Notes: generated by a model not told the origin, from the letters alone. Positions 1 through 11,329 are shown, counted from the first letter of the stretch. The stretch: DNA of 64,000 bases from Brugia malayi (GCF_000002995.4 NW_025062475.1:10668187-10732186), one strand, 5' to 3'. Made by a program: numbers and translations.

Positions 1-47
1 CCACTTCCAGTCTTACAAGTAATATTAGCTTTTGGCCTAATTTCGGG

Positions 48-54
48 TATTTAA
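48..54 (+). promoter_or_regulatory. TATA-like box of histidine-rich peptide gene 1
   Basis: TATTTAA lies about 175 bp upstream of the start codon at 227. The three paralogues carry TATATAA at similar distances (about 180-200 bp) from their start codons. The shared spacing is the only support; no transcription start is known. Confidence 0.4.
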
Positions 55-226
55 GTTGTTCTCAATTCATTTCCACCGCGACATTCTCATTAATTCTTCT
101 CTTCCTCATTAAGTTAGAACAGGGCAATATTTTCTAAATATTTTTTTAAATTTTTATTTCTGTTCCTCACACAGTACTGTTGATTAAAGCTGCCGAATAA
201 CAATTTCAAGATTCTTTCAGGGGGAA

Positions 227-400
227 ATGGTATCACTAAGATTTGCCACAATATTATTGTTAGCTCTGTTGACAGTATCGGTGACAACATCTGACTGGTG
301 GGACGATGACTGGGATGAACCATGGCATCAGTATCATCACCATCACCATCATGGACACTTCCCTCATCAACATTTCCACCATCATTCAATAGGTCACTAA
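227..400 (+). CDS. Histidine/tryptophan-rich small secreted peptide, copy 1
   Basis: 57-residue protein. Residues 1-21 form a classical signal peptide (MVSLRFATILLLALLTVSVT). The mature part of about 36 residues begins SDWWDDDWDEPWHQY and runs into six consecutive histidines, then more His-rich sequence; 14 of 57 residues are His, 4 are Trp and none is Cys. The start was chosen because a good 3' splice site (TTCTTTCAG, ending at 220) sits six bases before the ATG and the paralogues at 54673, 55371 and 60855 start at the same residue. AATAAA motifs from 649 onward could end the mRNA, although they fall inside the neighbouring LTR. I recognise no named family. Metal or haem binding, or an antimicrobial role, is inferred from composition only. 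It is shorter than its paralogues because its His-rich tail is abridged. Confidence 0.75.
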   Translation: MVSLRFATILLLALLTVSVTTSDWWDDDWDEPWHQYHHHHHHGHFPHQHFHHHSIGH

Positions 401-633
401 GGATGGAACGATTTGTTTGCTGTAGATACTATTCGCTGTTTTTTTTTTTTTTGCATTTATCACCTGAAAGTGATAAATGATAAGGACATCCGTGTACTCA
501 TAAGACATTTGATTAAGAGAAGGGAAGAAGAGAGTTAACAACATCACTCGAATTTTCAGTCATGAACCGTGATAGCGATTATTGGGATGCTATGATTATT
601 TCATATTGTAGCGATTGTTGGGCTGATACAATG

Positions 634-1010
634 TGTAGCGAAACTGGAAATAAAATATATCAAATAAAATAAAATTGTATTACATCCATAAAACTAAAAG
701 TTGTCTTATTTCATGTAGACCATTTATTTTGTTTTCATCTTCCAAATAGATTGTTTACACGGTATTAGCTTCTTATTTAGTTGACCTCATAGCTATTATT
801 TCGTCATTAATTGTAAATTATGTTTGAATTTACACCATTAACCACTTTGGCTTAACTGACTTCCTTTATGGTTTATCAACTGGTGATTAGATTTACTTAT
901 AAACCAGGTCAAGATTAATTTCCCTTTCGGCAAGTCAATTTTTTGTAAATCGTGTACTTCGTTCATGCATACTGCTTGCTATACAAGGAGGTCACTCATG
1001 TTCAATTAGA
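634..1010 (+). repeat. BEL/Pao LTR A, 3'-truncated
   Basis: Starts TGTAGCGAAACT, close to the TGTCGCGAAAC start of LTR B, and contains the family block TGTTTACACGGTATTAGC. The first half is nearly identical to LTR D (56091-56641, opposite strand). The second half, with GCATACTGCTTGCTATACAA and GAGGTCACTCATG, is closer to LTR C (37015-37532). It stops after the promoter-proximal part and joins the pol remnant through an AT-rich stretch, so the LTR end, primer site and gag are missing. Confidence 0.7.
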
Positions 1011-1039
1011 ATATATTATATACATATATTATATATATC

Positions 1040-2205
1040 AAACCACCATTAACATTCCAGAAATTGATCGATTATGACACTGGAATTCATAGGAACACAT
1101 TCAAGAATAACTTAATCTACAGGATGACGAACAAGTTTTAGAAAGGTTCAAAGGAAATATCACAAAAAACAATGGTAGATAGCAAGTTGCTTGGCCATGG
1201 AAAGAATCCAGAATCAAATTAAACGATAATTTCGGATTGTGTCTTGGTCGCCTAAGATCCTTAACTAAACAACTTCAGAACGATGAACTCAAATATGACG
1301 AAACGATTCGCGATCAGTTACTATTTGGCATTATCGAAAAGGTATTTGCAGAGATGGACCAGTTGGAGTTACTACCAATAAAAAGAAACCGCAACGATTC
1401 CTTTGGTTAAAGGATATAAACGGACAAGTAATAGATGATAATATTGAATATTATCGATTTAAACGAGTCCCATTTGGAATAATATCATCACTACTTTTAT
1501 TATCCGCTACACTTAACTATCATTTGGAAAATTACGACAATGAACTCGTTAACGAGATTAGAAAAAATCTCTATGTCGACAACACTACAGTATCAACCAA
1601 GTGTATCTACGCAAATATCAAGAAATGAAAAACATCTTTAACGATGCCTCAATGAGTGTTAGAGAATTCTTATCAAACAACAAAGAATTCAATTCTAAGA
1701 TTCCCGAACAAGATCAAGCAGAGACAAACGAGTTTAAAAGGATTCTTGGTATCAATTGGAACCCAGGTGAAGACATTAATTCAAATAACCCTAAAACCTT
1801 GGAAGAATCAAGTACCAATAAAAAGAACAGTATTACAGTTCCTAGCTTCTCAATATGATCCCTTAGGATCCCTAGTTCCATGTACAATGCCGATAAAATT
1901 ATTTCGTAAAAATCTTTGGAAAAAGAAAGTAAGCTGGGGCCAGTTAATAAGTATGGAGGATCAGAAGAATTGGGAAGATCTTACATGTGCATGGTCAATA
2001 TATGTGAAAGATATACCACGTAATAGACACATCACTACCCGCACAAATTCATGTTTTCGCAGATGCATGTGCAGCTTCAGTATACTTCAATAAGGGGAGG
2101 ATAATAAGAAGTGCTCTAATCAAGTTACCATGAGGAAGATAAATATGTTTATATCCATTGAAAATTCAACAGGAAGATACGATCAAAAATATCGAAAGTT
2201 ACAAT
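1040..2205 (+). pseudogene. BEL/Pao retrotransposon pol remnant (reverse transcriptase region)
   Basis: The + strand translates in pieces to BEL/Pao reverse transcriptase. The piece from about 1110 to 1600 has DDEQVLERF, RVPFGII and the catalytic-loop position 1572-1583, which reads Tyr-Val-Asp-Asn where active enzymes have Tyr-Val-Asp-Asp. A second frame (1601-1858) carries [18 protein letters not shown], and a third (about 1830-2030) carries FLASQYDPLGSLVP, both recognisable from this pol family. Frame changes and the altered catalytic residue make it inactive. Bases 1040-1508 are almost identical to 35853-36330, so the two copies share a recent source. Gag, protease and integrase are absent here. 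Confidence 0.85.
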
Positions 2206-2230
2206 AAATGAAATTGATGAACGAGAGGAA

Positions 2231-2452
2231 ACCATAGCTCAACGAACTAGAAGTGCTACAAAACAAACCCATAGCTCAACGAACTAGAAGTGCTACAAAA
2301 CAAACCCATAGTTCAACGAACTAGAAGTGCTACAAAACAAACCCATAGCTCAACGAACTAGAAGTGCTACAAAACAAACCCATAGCTCAACGAACTAGAA
2401 GTGCTACAAAACAAACCCATAGCTCAACGAACTAGAAGTGCTACAAAACAAA
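2231..2452 (+). repeat. 37-bp tandem repeat, six copies
   Basis: Six consecutive 37-bp units beginning at 2231, 2268, 2305, 2342, 2379 and 2416, each containing CATAGCTCAACGAACTAG followed by AAGTGCTACAAAACAAA. The units are almost identical (one C to T change in the third). The array lies between the pol remnant and LTR B, in the 3' part of the decayed element. 37 is not a multiple of three, so it is not a protein repeat. Confidence 0.95.
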
Positions 2453-2513
2453 GTTCAACAAAAAACAAAGAATGACTTATAACAAATCACCAAATTAAAT
2501 TCTGCGTCGGAAG

Positions 2514-3023
2514 TGTCGCGAAACTCTAAAACATGAGAGTTGTGAATATGAGTAAGAAATATGTTCTATAAAATCTTTACAAATAATGTTCATATTTTGG
2601 ACTCTTTGTTTCCAGTCTTATGTTTAACCTGAAAATCTTTTGTATATTGTTTACACGGTATTAGCTTCTCATTTAGTTCACTTCATTACTGTGTCGCTAC
2701 TAATTGTAAATTATAACAACTTTTGCTTAGCTGATATCCTTTGCGGTTTGTCAATTAGAAATAGATTTTCTCTTTGTTAGACCGATCATATTATAAATCA
2801 TATACTTTGTTTACGCATACAGCTTGCTATATAAGGAGGTCACTATTCTTGAAAGGACATCGTGTGTTTTTTTACTAGGAATCAGGAGATTTCAATTTCA
2901 ATTGTTCTCTATAAAGTTATTGTACTTTTGCTTCTGTTCATAAAGGAATTATTATATTCCACTGTTACCACACATATTTACATCTACATCAAAGAATCTC
3001 TCTGCGATTAACAACCTCTCTCA
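2514..3023 (+). repeat. BEL/Pao LTR B (3' LTR)
   Basis: About 510 bp from TGTCGCGAAACTC to AACCTCTCTCA, giving the TG...CA ends usual for LTRs. It carries the family block TGTTTACACGGTATTAGC and the TATATAAGGAGGTCACT segment, a probable LTR promoter. The 3' part matches the reverse complements of LTRs C and D. With LTR A it brackets the deleted element 634-3023. I did not find a convincing target-site duplication. Confidence 0.8.
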
Positions 3024-3957
3024 AAATAATAAATTAAATTGTCAAATCTTCCACGACCACATTAGTTTCAGATAATGAATGAGAAATATAAATTCTAATG
3101 CAATTTAAAAAAAGAAAGAACTTATCGTCCATACTTACCTTCGATTTTCCCCAATATGGATAATTTACAAGACTGGCATAATTACAAGATTGATATTTCA
3201 TATCTAAATTAAAAGGTAAGGCTAAATGTAAGGGAAAATTACTCAGTGTAATTAAAAATAAGTTTGAATAGCAGAAATTAGAAGTTATCCAACTACCTAA
3301 TATCCAAAAAAGGAATCATCCTTAAACATGACATAACACTAGCAAACGCAACCTAATAAAATAAGTACCTATTAGAAGTTAAAAAAATATATTATTAAAT
3401 ATATTATAGATTGATACCTGACATGTAGAAATGTATAGCAAAAAAATTTAACATTTTCTTTACAGGTTTACAGATTTAAAGGAGCAATAAAAACAACTTT
3501 AACAAAAAAAGATAAAAATAATAAAGTAACGTAAACTTTAAATAACAAACAATAGTTATAGCAATTTTGAAAAACAAAGGAGTAAAAGCCATTAGTAATA
3601 ACTAGGTAAATTAACAAAAATGTCAAAGCGAACTCTTAAATAAAGCGAAACAAAACCTGGAAAACCGAAGTCGGTAATTCAATTCCAAGCAAGCTATGTT
3701 CGAATTTATGAAAAAAATCTCTTCCCACAAACTTCCTGATCTGGCACTGTAAGCAAATGTCATACAAAAACATAGAATGACTATAAAATTCCCAAATTGC
3801 TCTACTTCTTTCTCCTACACCTTGAATTCAATTGTTTCTACACAACAAAATATTCCAAACAACAGGAAAATTTTTTCAGTTTAAAAAATTTTTTTTTGAT
3901 TTTTCTCCTTTCAATTTTTAATTTTTTTTAGCTTTTTATTTTTTGTATTTTTTCTTT
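3024..3957. other. AT-rich spacer with one weak exon candidate
   Basis: No clear gene. On the minus strand, 3203 to 3139 has a TTTAG acceptor, an open frame opening with ATG (MKYQSCNYASLVNYPYWGKS) and a strong donor (GTAAGTATGG). No downstream exon is visible before LTR B, so it may be chance or the orphan first exon of a gene cut by the element. The right part is T-rich low-complexity sequence. Confidence 0.3.
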
Positions 3958-4759
3958 TCATATTTTCGTTCTCTTCTCCTCCCTCACTTCTAATTTTTTT
4001 TCTATTTTCACTTCTTTCTTTTGAATATGACTAACCTGCTTTGACGCATTTCCCTTTTTTGTTGCTGCAAAGAGAATGAAAAAAGATATTCTTCTTCATT
4101 AATAAAAGTATTTATCGTTGCTGGGATAGTTTATCCTTTCAATAATTGGTGAAATTAACTTGCTTAAGAGATGTGATCAGTTTAGCATAGTGAAAATCAA
4201 TTTTTATCAGAATGTTGAATGGCATGCATAAAAGACTGCAATTTTAAATTGTTAAGACTGGTCAATCGGATTCGAATGACCGATTTCCAAAAAATAATAA
4301 AGCCGCTGACTGCCACTCAAACCGGGTAGGTATTAGCAACAGAAACGATCAACCTTACATGCTAGTTAATCGGACAATCAATCGTTGGGGACAAAACAAA
4401 CACAAACATATAATAGTTGCATGCCTCTCCGTTTCCATCAAAATAATTCTTTTCACTTTTAGCTGAATAGCGATAAGCGATAAGTGTGGACAAATTATTA
4501 ATCAGTGATAATCAGAAAGATAAAGGGAAAATATATTATGAACATACAATTTGAATGTAATGCATGCATGTCAACGACAAATCCAAAATGTTTTTTTTTT
4601 GAAAGATTTGAAAGATTTGTTTTGGGAGAAAGATTTGAAAAATTTGTTTTGGGAGAGGTTTGCTGATCTCGAGGAGATTTGTTAGATGTAGATATTAATT
4701 ATATGGGGTAGCACAGGAGTATAATAATTCCTTTATCAACAGTAGCAGTAGTACAATAA
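3958..4759 (-). repeat. Element leader plus LTR fragment; duplicated at 36331-37123
   Basis: About 800 bp nearly identical to 36331-37123, differing by scattered substitutions and a few small indels. Bases 4654-4759 are the 3' part of a minus-strand BEL/Pao LTR, recognisable by TGGGAGAGGTTTGCTGATC. The rest (3958-4653) would follow the LTR in the element's direction, so it is probably its 5' untranslated leader, though captured host sequence is possible. The LTR here is truncated, whereas the copy at 37 kb is complete. Confidence 0.75.
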
Positions 4760-4790
4760 GTTTTACAGAATTGTGAGGAAAGTAATGATA

Positions 4791-4949
4791 GGAAGTAACA
4801 ATTTGATAATCGAAGTCCCTACCCTACAGCCAGGAAGTAACAATTTGATAATCGAAGTCCCTACCCTACAGCCAGGAAGTAACAATTTGATAATCGAAGT
4901 CCCTACCCTACAGCCAGGAAGTAACAATTTGATAATCGAAGTCCCTACC
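4791..4949 (+). repeat. 42-bp tandem repeat, about 3.8 copies
   Basis: Units start at 4791, 4833, 4875 and 4917, each beginning GGAAGTAACAATTTGATAAT and ending CCCTACAGCCA. The unit is 14 codons long and is open on both strands (+ strand SNNLIIEVPTLQPG). Nothing around it supports translation, so I treat it as a minisatellite at the edge of the truncated LTR. Confidence 0.95.
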
Positions 4950-5109
4950 TCCGTTGTCATATGATTAAGCCAATAAAACAAAAAAAAAAAAAAAACTCAG
5001 TAAAACGAATAAAGAGTGTATTCCAGGTGGAGGCAGAAGGGATGAGCGAGAGTGACGAAAATAGTATTGATGGCTGTGGAAACAAAAGACTGCGAAATAA
5101 TTCTTTACA

Positions 5110-5171
5110 TATATGTGTCTGTATGTGTGTGTGTATGTGTCTGCATGTATGTGTGTATGTGTTTGTGTGTG
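5110..5171 (+). repeat. TG-rich microsatellite
   Basis: Imperfect (TG)n/(TATG)n tract. It is what keeps several short overlapping reading frames open here; none of these looks coding. Confidence 0.85.
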
Positions 5172-6497
5172 ATTTCTGCTTGGATGATTTTGTCAATTTG
5201 CGCTTCCGTTGTGAAATGCAAAAGACGAAAGTTCTATGAGAGGTGCGCTAATTGATGTCATTCAGCATATGGTTAATAGATGGTGTATTGGTATCAGAAG
5301 ATGCATTTGATGTGTTCACTGATTAAATTCCCTACAACTATTCATATGACATCGATTTATTGAAGGTAAGCATTACTTAGTGATGGAAATATAAACGAAT
5401 ATGACATTAGACGTAGATGGATTGTTTCGGAGTGATTTATAGTTGTTAATGTCAAACTTCTTCGAAATTATAGTGGACAGTTTGTGATAGATAAGAAGTA
5501 AGACTTGATAAAAATGCGAAAACACAAAACTATCAACTGATTGTCGACTGCTGCACACTTTTAGTATTTTTTTTTTCTAGTAATTTAAGTAAAATTCAAC
5601 TTCTTTTTTTATTGGTCACATCTAGTTATAATCTGACATGTGGAAATTTCTCGATTTTAATTGTGATGATTTGGCACTATTTTCGTTAGAATCTGTTGAC
5701 TAGTCTATGCGAGTTGGCCTTATGGATCGAGTTTTGTTGAAAAGTACAACAGAAATTATAGTTATGTATTGGCGAATTCATTGGAGACAGTGAATTGCTG
5801 TGGTGTATATTACTGATTTAACATTTATTTCTATATTATATACCTATTTCACTTACTGACCTAATTCCATGTTCAATGTAGAAATCTTAATTCGTCAAAA
5901 ACTGATTGATTGGTTTTCATTGGATTGAGGGTGTGTATCTAACTTAACAGTTTTTACAAATTGTTTTTTAATAGTTTTTATAAATTTTTTAAATGATTTT
6001 TACAGATTTTTTATAAAAATTTATAAATTTCAAGGTCTTAATGATTTCCATTATCAGTAGAGATAAATAACCCGTTCTATATTTATTATTTATTTCAGTT
6101 GCTTGTTGCTAAAACGTAATCTTTCTGGCAGTTATAATTACTGTATTTGAGTATTTTATATTATGCTATTTCTGATGGTACAGCTTTATTACAGATTACG
6201 TGATTGAGGGGGTTGATCATTTGATTAGATATTTGCTGCGAGCTTAACCAAGTATTGTTGTCAATTTCTGTAGAATTTCATTTCTGAATAACATTTAAAT
6301 AAATTCTATGAAGTATAGTACATAGTATGATGATGGAGCATACTATTAATATACTTAAATCACTTCTTCATATTTATCTTTTAAAGTGTTACATTATAAA
6401 GAAAATTCGATTTCCGCGTATTAAGTTCCGGATTATCGTTTGTATTGTGGTGGGTTCTCGTATAATACAAATAAATGTTTTTAAATTAGATTTTCAG
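5172..6497. other. Intergenic, upstream of the first phosphatase gene
   Basis: AT-rich sequence without a supportable gene. The right end supplies the upstream region and the probable trans-splice acceptor TTTTCAG (ending at 6497) of the next gene. Confidence 0.5.
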
Positions 6498-6502
6498 GGA
6501 AA

Positions 6503-7533
6503 ATGAATATTTTAAGTCCAGAAATCACCCATATAATATTTGACTTGGATGGACTATTGCTTGATTCAGAAACAATTTATACCCAAGTCAATACAGAACT
6601 AATGAAAAGTTATGGTAGGGAGTACACGATGGAATTAAAGACAAAGACAACTGGTATGAAGATGGATGATGCAATTCAAACGATGCTTGAGCATGTATGT
6701 CTTTACTTTCTGTTCTTATTGTTATTCTAAACTCTCACGATCCAGAATCAGATCTAAGCAATTTGAAATTCATAATGCATTCTTTGTTCAAACTACATTA
6801 TCTTTTGCGGTCTTCTTGTCATTTGGAAAATTTTTCAAAAGTAATAAGAAAAATTCACCCAATTTTATTGCTTGAGTTTCAAAGTCAGTTTTCAGGAACA
6901 CTTGATTGGCACAGTAAATTTGAAAGAGTACAGAGAGAAATATTTGGACTTACTAGGTAAGCATCTCCCTGAAAGTCGATTATTACCCGGCGCTATGCAA
7001 CTGGCGAAACATTTTGCTAAACATAAAATTCCAACAGCAATATGCAGTGGATCTAATACTTTTGAATTCGATGCGAAAATGAAAAATCAAAAGGAATTGT
7101 CTGATCTCATTCCACTTCATGTAATTGTGTTAAAAATTTTTCTTCATCTCAAAATCATCTGCAAATACTAAAAATTTTAATTTATGTTACCCAGGAAATA
7201 TACAGTGTACCATGCAGTATATTGAAACCTCACGTATTTGTACAGGTTCTAACTGGCGATGATCCGCATGTTAAAAAAGGAAAGCCGGAGCCAGATGGAT
7301 TTTTGGAGACAATGCGGCGATTTTCAGTAAAACCGGAAAGCGCCGCTCATGTTTTAGTGTTTGAAGATTCGATAAATGGTGTTTATGCTGCGTTAGCAGC
7401 TGGGATGCATGTTGTGATGGTACCAGATTTGCGTTATTCAAGTCCTGAAAAATGTAGAGATAAAATAACTTTGGTATTGAATAGTTTGGAGGAATTTAAA
7501 CCAGAAATGTTTGGCTTACCACCATTTGATTAA
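6503..7533 (+). CDS. HAD-family phosphatase, pseudouridine-5'-phosphatase-like (paralogue 1)
   Basis: Three exons, 6503-6694, 6896-7120 and 7246-7533, joined in phase 0 to give 234 residues; human PUDP has 228. Motif I is FDLDGLLLDSE with nucleophile Asp14 and acid/base Asp16; motif II lies in AICSGSN (Ser); motif III is KKGKPEPD (Lys); motif IV is LVFEDSINGV (Asp pair). The helical cap lies between motifs I and II. The C-terminus FKPEMFGLPPFD closely matches PUDP (FQPELFGLPSYE). The family removes phosphate from pseudouridine 5'-monophosphate or similar small phosphates in the cytosol; substrate here is inferred. An acceptor TTTTCAG five bases before the ATG suggests spliced-leader addition. 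AATAAA near 7833 may end the transcript. Two paralogues (9174 and the minus-strand gene at 62172) share the exon layout. Confidence 0.9.
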
Positions 7534-9173
7534 ATTTAAGCGTTTTTGCGGTATTTTATGATGCTTCAGCTGTACTGATAAAGGATATCATAATTCGAGG
7601 TGTTATTATCCATACCTCAGTGCACAGTGCTGTAGATTGTAGGAGAGTCTTTTCTTGCTCGTAACGATGAGTGCAGAGCATCGCTAAAGAAACAACTCCG
7701 TGTAAGTTAATTGTTTAATCATTATTTGCTCTAAAGCTTGAGAATGTATTTTTACTTACATATATTTGTTAGGTATTAAATTACTACAAACCATTAAAAT
7801 TCGTCGATTGTTTAAATTATGAAAACTTTAGAAATAAAATTTTTATTTCTCAATAAGCATAACACTTCCTCAATTTTATCTCACTATATGTGGACATCTG
7901 TAATTAAAAGAAAATTTGTGCATTCACTGGTGTAACCATTCTAAGCACAAGTGGAATATTGGGAACAGTCATAGGTTGACTAATAGTCGCTATAATTTGT
8001 TTCTTATATGAATGTGAAGTTTGTAATCCTGCGGAGTCCTAAGATACGTAATCTTATCAGTATAGCTATGTAGCTGTATATCATATAACGTCCTCATTGT
8101 CAAAGCTTATGGAGCTAAAGGTTCTTGCGATATTTTTTCGCATTAACAATTTAGTTTGAATGGAAATATTCTCCGACGTTAGTAGTGAGAAATGAAGTTA
8201 GGAAAAAGACAAAAAGAGTTTTTGCTGTTCGACTGTAGTACGGTAACATTTTTGACTTCGAAAAGTAATTGATTTCAAAGCAAAGTAACTTCATTTCAGT
8301 TTGTTTCTTATATAAATATGGAGTTTGTAATCCTGTAGTTGTGTTGGGAAATTGCGTTAGTAAGCAATGAGATAGAAAAAGCAAAAAAGCATTAGTAAGC
8401 ACTAAGATAGAAGAACGAGGAATGAGAGAATGGATAGAGGGTGTAATAGCCTGTTAGTATTTCTCTCACTACATATGTTTTAAGCCTAGCATAAAAGTGT
8501 AAGCCAGTATTATCTCAGAAGAGAGCTGCAGCATTCTTCATCAGTTGACACTTTCTGGTGCAGCTATAGCTAGTGCTGACATTTCCGGCGCAGTGTGTCT
8601 GATTTCCTATCAGTGCAAGCATTACTGGTCTTTATTTTTCGATCTCTCATAAAGATGAACACCGAATCATGTGACGTAAGTTTTAAATGATCCATCTTTT
8701 ACATTATAGAATGTTTTTAGCCTCACTGAAAGCAGATTTTGAGAAATGAATTACTTAGATAAATGTAATAAAAAACGCAATTGCAAGCAAATGTCACATA
8801 TTGATTTACGCCACTGACATAGTAATACTTTTGACGATAATTCTGAATCCATAAATTACTTATCTGTCAGTTGTGTATACAGCATATGATGTTCAGGTTT
8901 GATAAGTACCAGTTCGTAGTGATTTGTTCTACACTTCAGACAGGGATTAGAAGTCTTAAGAATTTGAATATCTGAATAGAAATGTAGAAATGAATAAATA
9001 AAAGCACAGAAATGTCTCATTTTATGCAGTGTTTCAAAATTGAGCGTGGTAGATTGCTGGTACGTACATGTGGAAATATGAAAGATATATTATTTTCGAT
9101 AAAGATTGAAATTATGATGAAATATAAAGTGGCGCTCCACAATGACTTTCATTTTCACCACTTTTTGTTTCAG
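7534..9173. other. Intergenic between the two tandem phosphatase genes
   Basis: No independent gene seen. A ~35-bp stretch around 7998-8030 (GTTTCTTATATGAATG...AGTTTGTAATCCTG) recurs imperfectly at 8301-8335. The right half contains the candidate upstream exon of the next gene at 8655. Confidence 0.4.
8655..8675 (+). other. Candidate alternative first coding exon of phosphatase paralogue 2
   Basis: ATG followed by six codons (MNTESCD) and a perfect donor GTAAGT at 8676. It would splice in phase 0 to the acceptor TTGTTTCAG ending at 9173, adding seven residues before the usual start. This is inferred from splice sites only; the canonical ATG at 9174 suffices. Confidence 0.3.
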
Positions 9174-10524
9174 ATGGCTGTCATGAAGTCAATGTTGAAG
9201 ATAACACATGTGATTTTTGATTTGGATGGCTTATTGATCGATACTGAAGTAGTATTCTCGAAGGTAAACCAGTGTTTATTGTCGAAATATAATAAGGAAT
9301 TCACTTCGCATTTGAGAGGTTTGGTGACGGGAATGCCTAAGAAAGCCGCTGTAACATACATACTTGAACACGTTTGTTTATTTTTTATTCTCTGTTCAAA
9401 ACATTTTGTATAGCAAGCGACAATTCCATAATATTGAAAATATGTTGCTTCATCCCGTTTCATCCTCATTATGATTCCATTTTAATTCTATGTTATGAAC
9501 TTCATTTAGCCTGTTGCAAAAATTAAAATCACTTAAATTGCCAAAGAGATCTAAATATAAGACAACATTGTTGAAATTACTAGAGTAGTTTTGATGCTTT
9601 ATCTGCGTTACCTTAATTGTCCTTCAAAAAAATCTTCAGAAATTTGCGAATTCCTGCATATCACAATGGGAAAAAAGCTTCGAAAGATCAATTTTTAATT
9701 AGCTCTACTAATTGATTTTTTGATAAGATACGAAGTAGTTAATAAAAAGTTTGCTTAAAGGTTTTTTTTAGTAAATCTTGTAATTAAACATCGTTTCTAG
9801 GAAAAACTGTCCGGGAAAGTCGACGTTGACGAGTACTGTAGAAAGTATGATGAAATGGCGGAAGAAATGTTACCAAAATGTTCATTAATGCCTGGCGTGT
9901 TGAAGCTTATACGGCATTTAAAGGCTCACAGTATACCTATGGCTATATGTACTGGTTCAACCAAAAAAGAATTTGAGCTCAAAACTCAGTATCATAAGGA
10001 GCTTTTGGATTTGATATCTTTGAGGGCAAGTTTTTTTTTTTTTTGAGATTCAAATATATTATAAATTTTTTGTATGCTACATTATGTTAAAAAAGTTTCC
10101 CTTCTTTGCTCTCGTTTTGAAAGTATGTGTTCAGAAAACAGGCATTGAAGTTCGAAGTTTAACTGCTGAAGTTCTCAGACAATTAAAAAGAGGAAAACAA
10201 ATAATTTCATTCATTCAGGTTTTATCGGGTGATGATCCTGCCGTCAAACGAGGGAAACCGGCTCCAGATCCCTTCCTGGTAACAATGGCTAGGTTCGAAG
10301 AGAAACCTGAGAAAGCTAAAAATGTTCTCGTTTTCGAAGATGCAACTAATGGAGTATATGCAGCAGTAGCAGCTGGCATGCATGTTGTTATGGTACCAGA
10401 TTTAACTTACATGAAGATTCCTGATGAACTGCAAAATAAAATTAATTTGATACTTAGAAGTTTAGAAGATTTCAAACCAGAAAGCGTAGGATTGCCGGCG
10501 TACGATAGAGACAATAGCAAATAA
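9174..10524 (+). CDS. HAD-family phosphatase, pseudouridine-5'-phosphatase-like (paralogue 2)
   Basis: Exons 9174-9371, 9801-10025 and 10219-10524 give 242 residues. Motif I is FDLDGLLIDTE (Asp16 and Asp18), motif II AICTGST, motif III KRGKPAPD, motif IV LVFEDATNGV, and the C-terminus is FKPESVGLPAYD. The middle exon is exactly 225 nt, as in both paralogues. That length requires intron 2 to start with GC (AGG|GCAAGT at 10026), a GC-AG intron. The ATG directly follows a TTTCAG acceptor, so spliced-leader addition or the exon at 8655 would supply the 5' end. AATAAA at 10787-10792 probably ends the mRNA. It lies in tandem 1.6 kb after paralogue 1, in the same direction. Cytosolic dephosphorylation of a small phosphometabolite is expected from the family; the exact substrate is unknown. 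Confidence 0.9.
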
Positions 10525-11329
10525 GTTGTTGCTACCTTGCAGATTTTTTCTTGCAATTTCACAAAATGCAGGTATTCAAACTATTGTGGTTATCGGCGGA
10601 TTTTTCTAGAATTCTGTAAGATATAAAAATTTTCATGTATTGTTAAAGTAGAGTGATATAAAATTATCTTTATTTATTCATACCATTTCCATAGATTTTT
10701 TTGATATGATTTCATTCATCTTTCCAATCTGTAGTAGTTGTGTTTAGACCTTATCTGTGATGCTTATGTTGTGTTATTCAACTATTAATAAAGCTGTGTT
10801 TTCATTTCTCCATAACCAGTTCATCACCGTTAATACGATCATCTATACTGATTATTCCATCAGAAGAGGAAGCAATTATTTTAGATGTTCCCGTGAATGC
10901 TATTAGATATTCATATTGTATTCGATATTGCGATGCTGAATACATTCTACGTTCTCTGATGTTACAGGTTCACATATCCAATGCAACTTCACTATATTTC
11001 TCTTCCCTACCAATTAAGACGTAGTAATTAAAGTTTTCAGAAGATGTTCTGGGAAGTTCTGCTGTGTACAGAAATCTATTCAATTAAAATTTAACTAAAG
11101 TTTTTTTATCCAATCAGTCCGTGCACTTTTTTCAATAAAATGACTTGGATTGGATTTCTGTTATAGGTTTATGGATTACTTTGTTCCTTTTACAACTTGG
11201 ATTGTCCATCTGTGTTTTTTCAGCAGAAGTTAGAAGTCGTGAAGTAATTGCGGCCAGGTCAGTGTTTGACCGAAGTCACTTGGTCCTTAGATGGTTTATT
11301 TCTAGCGAAGTGCTGTGGATGTTGTACTG
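10525..11329. other. 3' region of phosphatase 2 and 5' region of ADAT2-like gene
   Basis: Contains the AATAAA at 10787 and, further right, a strong acceptor TGTTTTTTCAG ending at 11223 that may receive the spliced leader for the downstream gene. The ~0.8-kb spacing is longer than usual for a nematode operon. Confidence 0.4.

Noticed and set aside
114..389. Minus-strand 91-codon frame with Asp/Gly repeats
   Set aside because: Antisense of histidine-rich copy 1; His codons read backwards as Asp/Met. Same for 54657-54881 (+), 55354-55605 (-) and 60884-61087 (+).
4763..4981. Repeat proteins encoded by the 42-bp array on both strands
   Set aside because: Both strands are open simply because the unit is 42 bp; no start context, splice signals or domain.
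4957..5255. Three overlapping frames rich in Cys/Val/Met or Thr/His
   Set aside because: Produced by the TG microsatellite and an A-run.
11145..11318. Hydrophobic frame upstream of ADAT2
   Set aside because: Different frame from ADAT2, crosses a likely spliced-leader acceptor and ends just before its start; no family resemblance.
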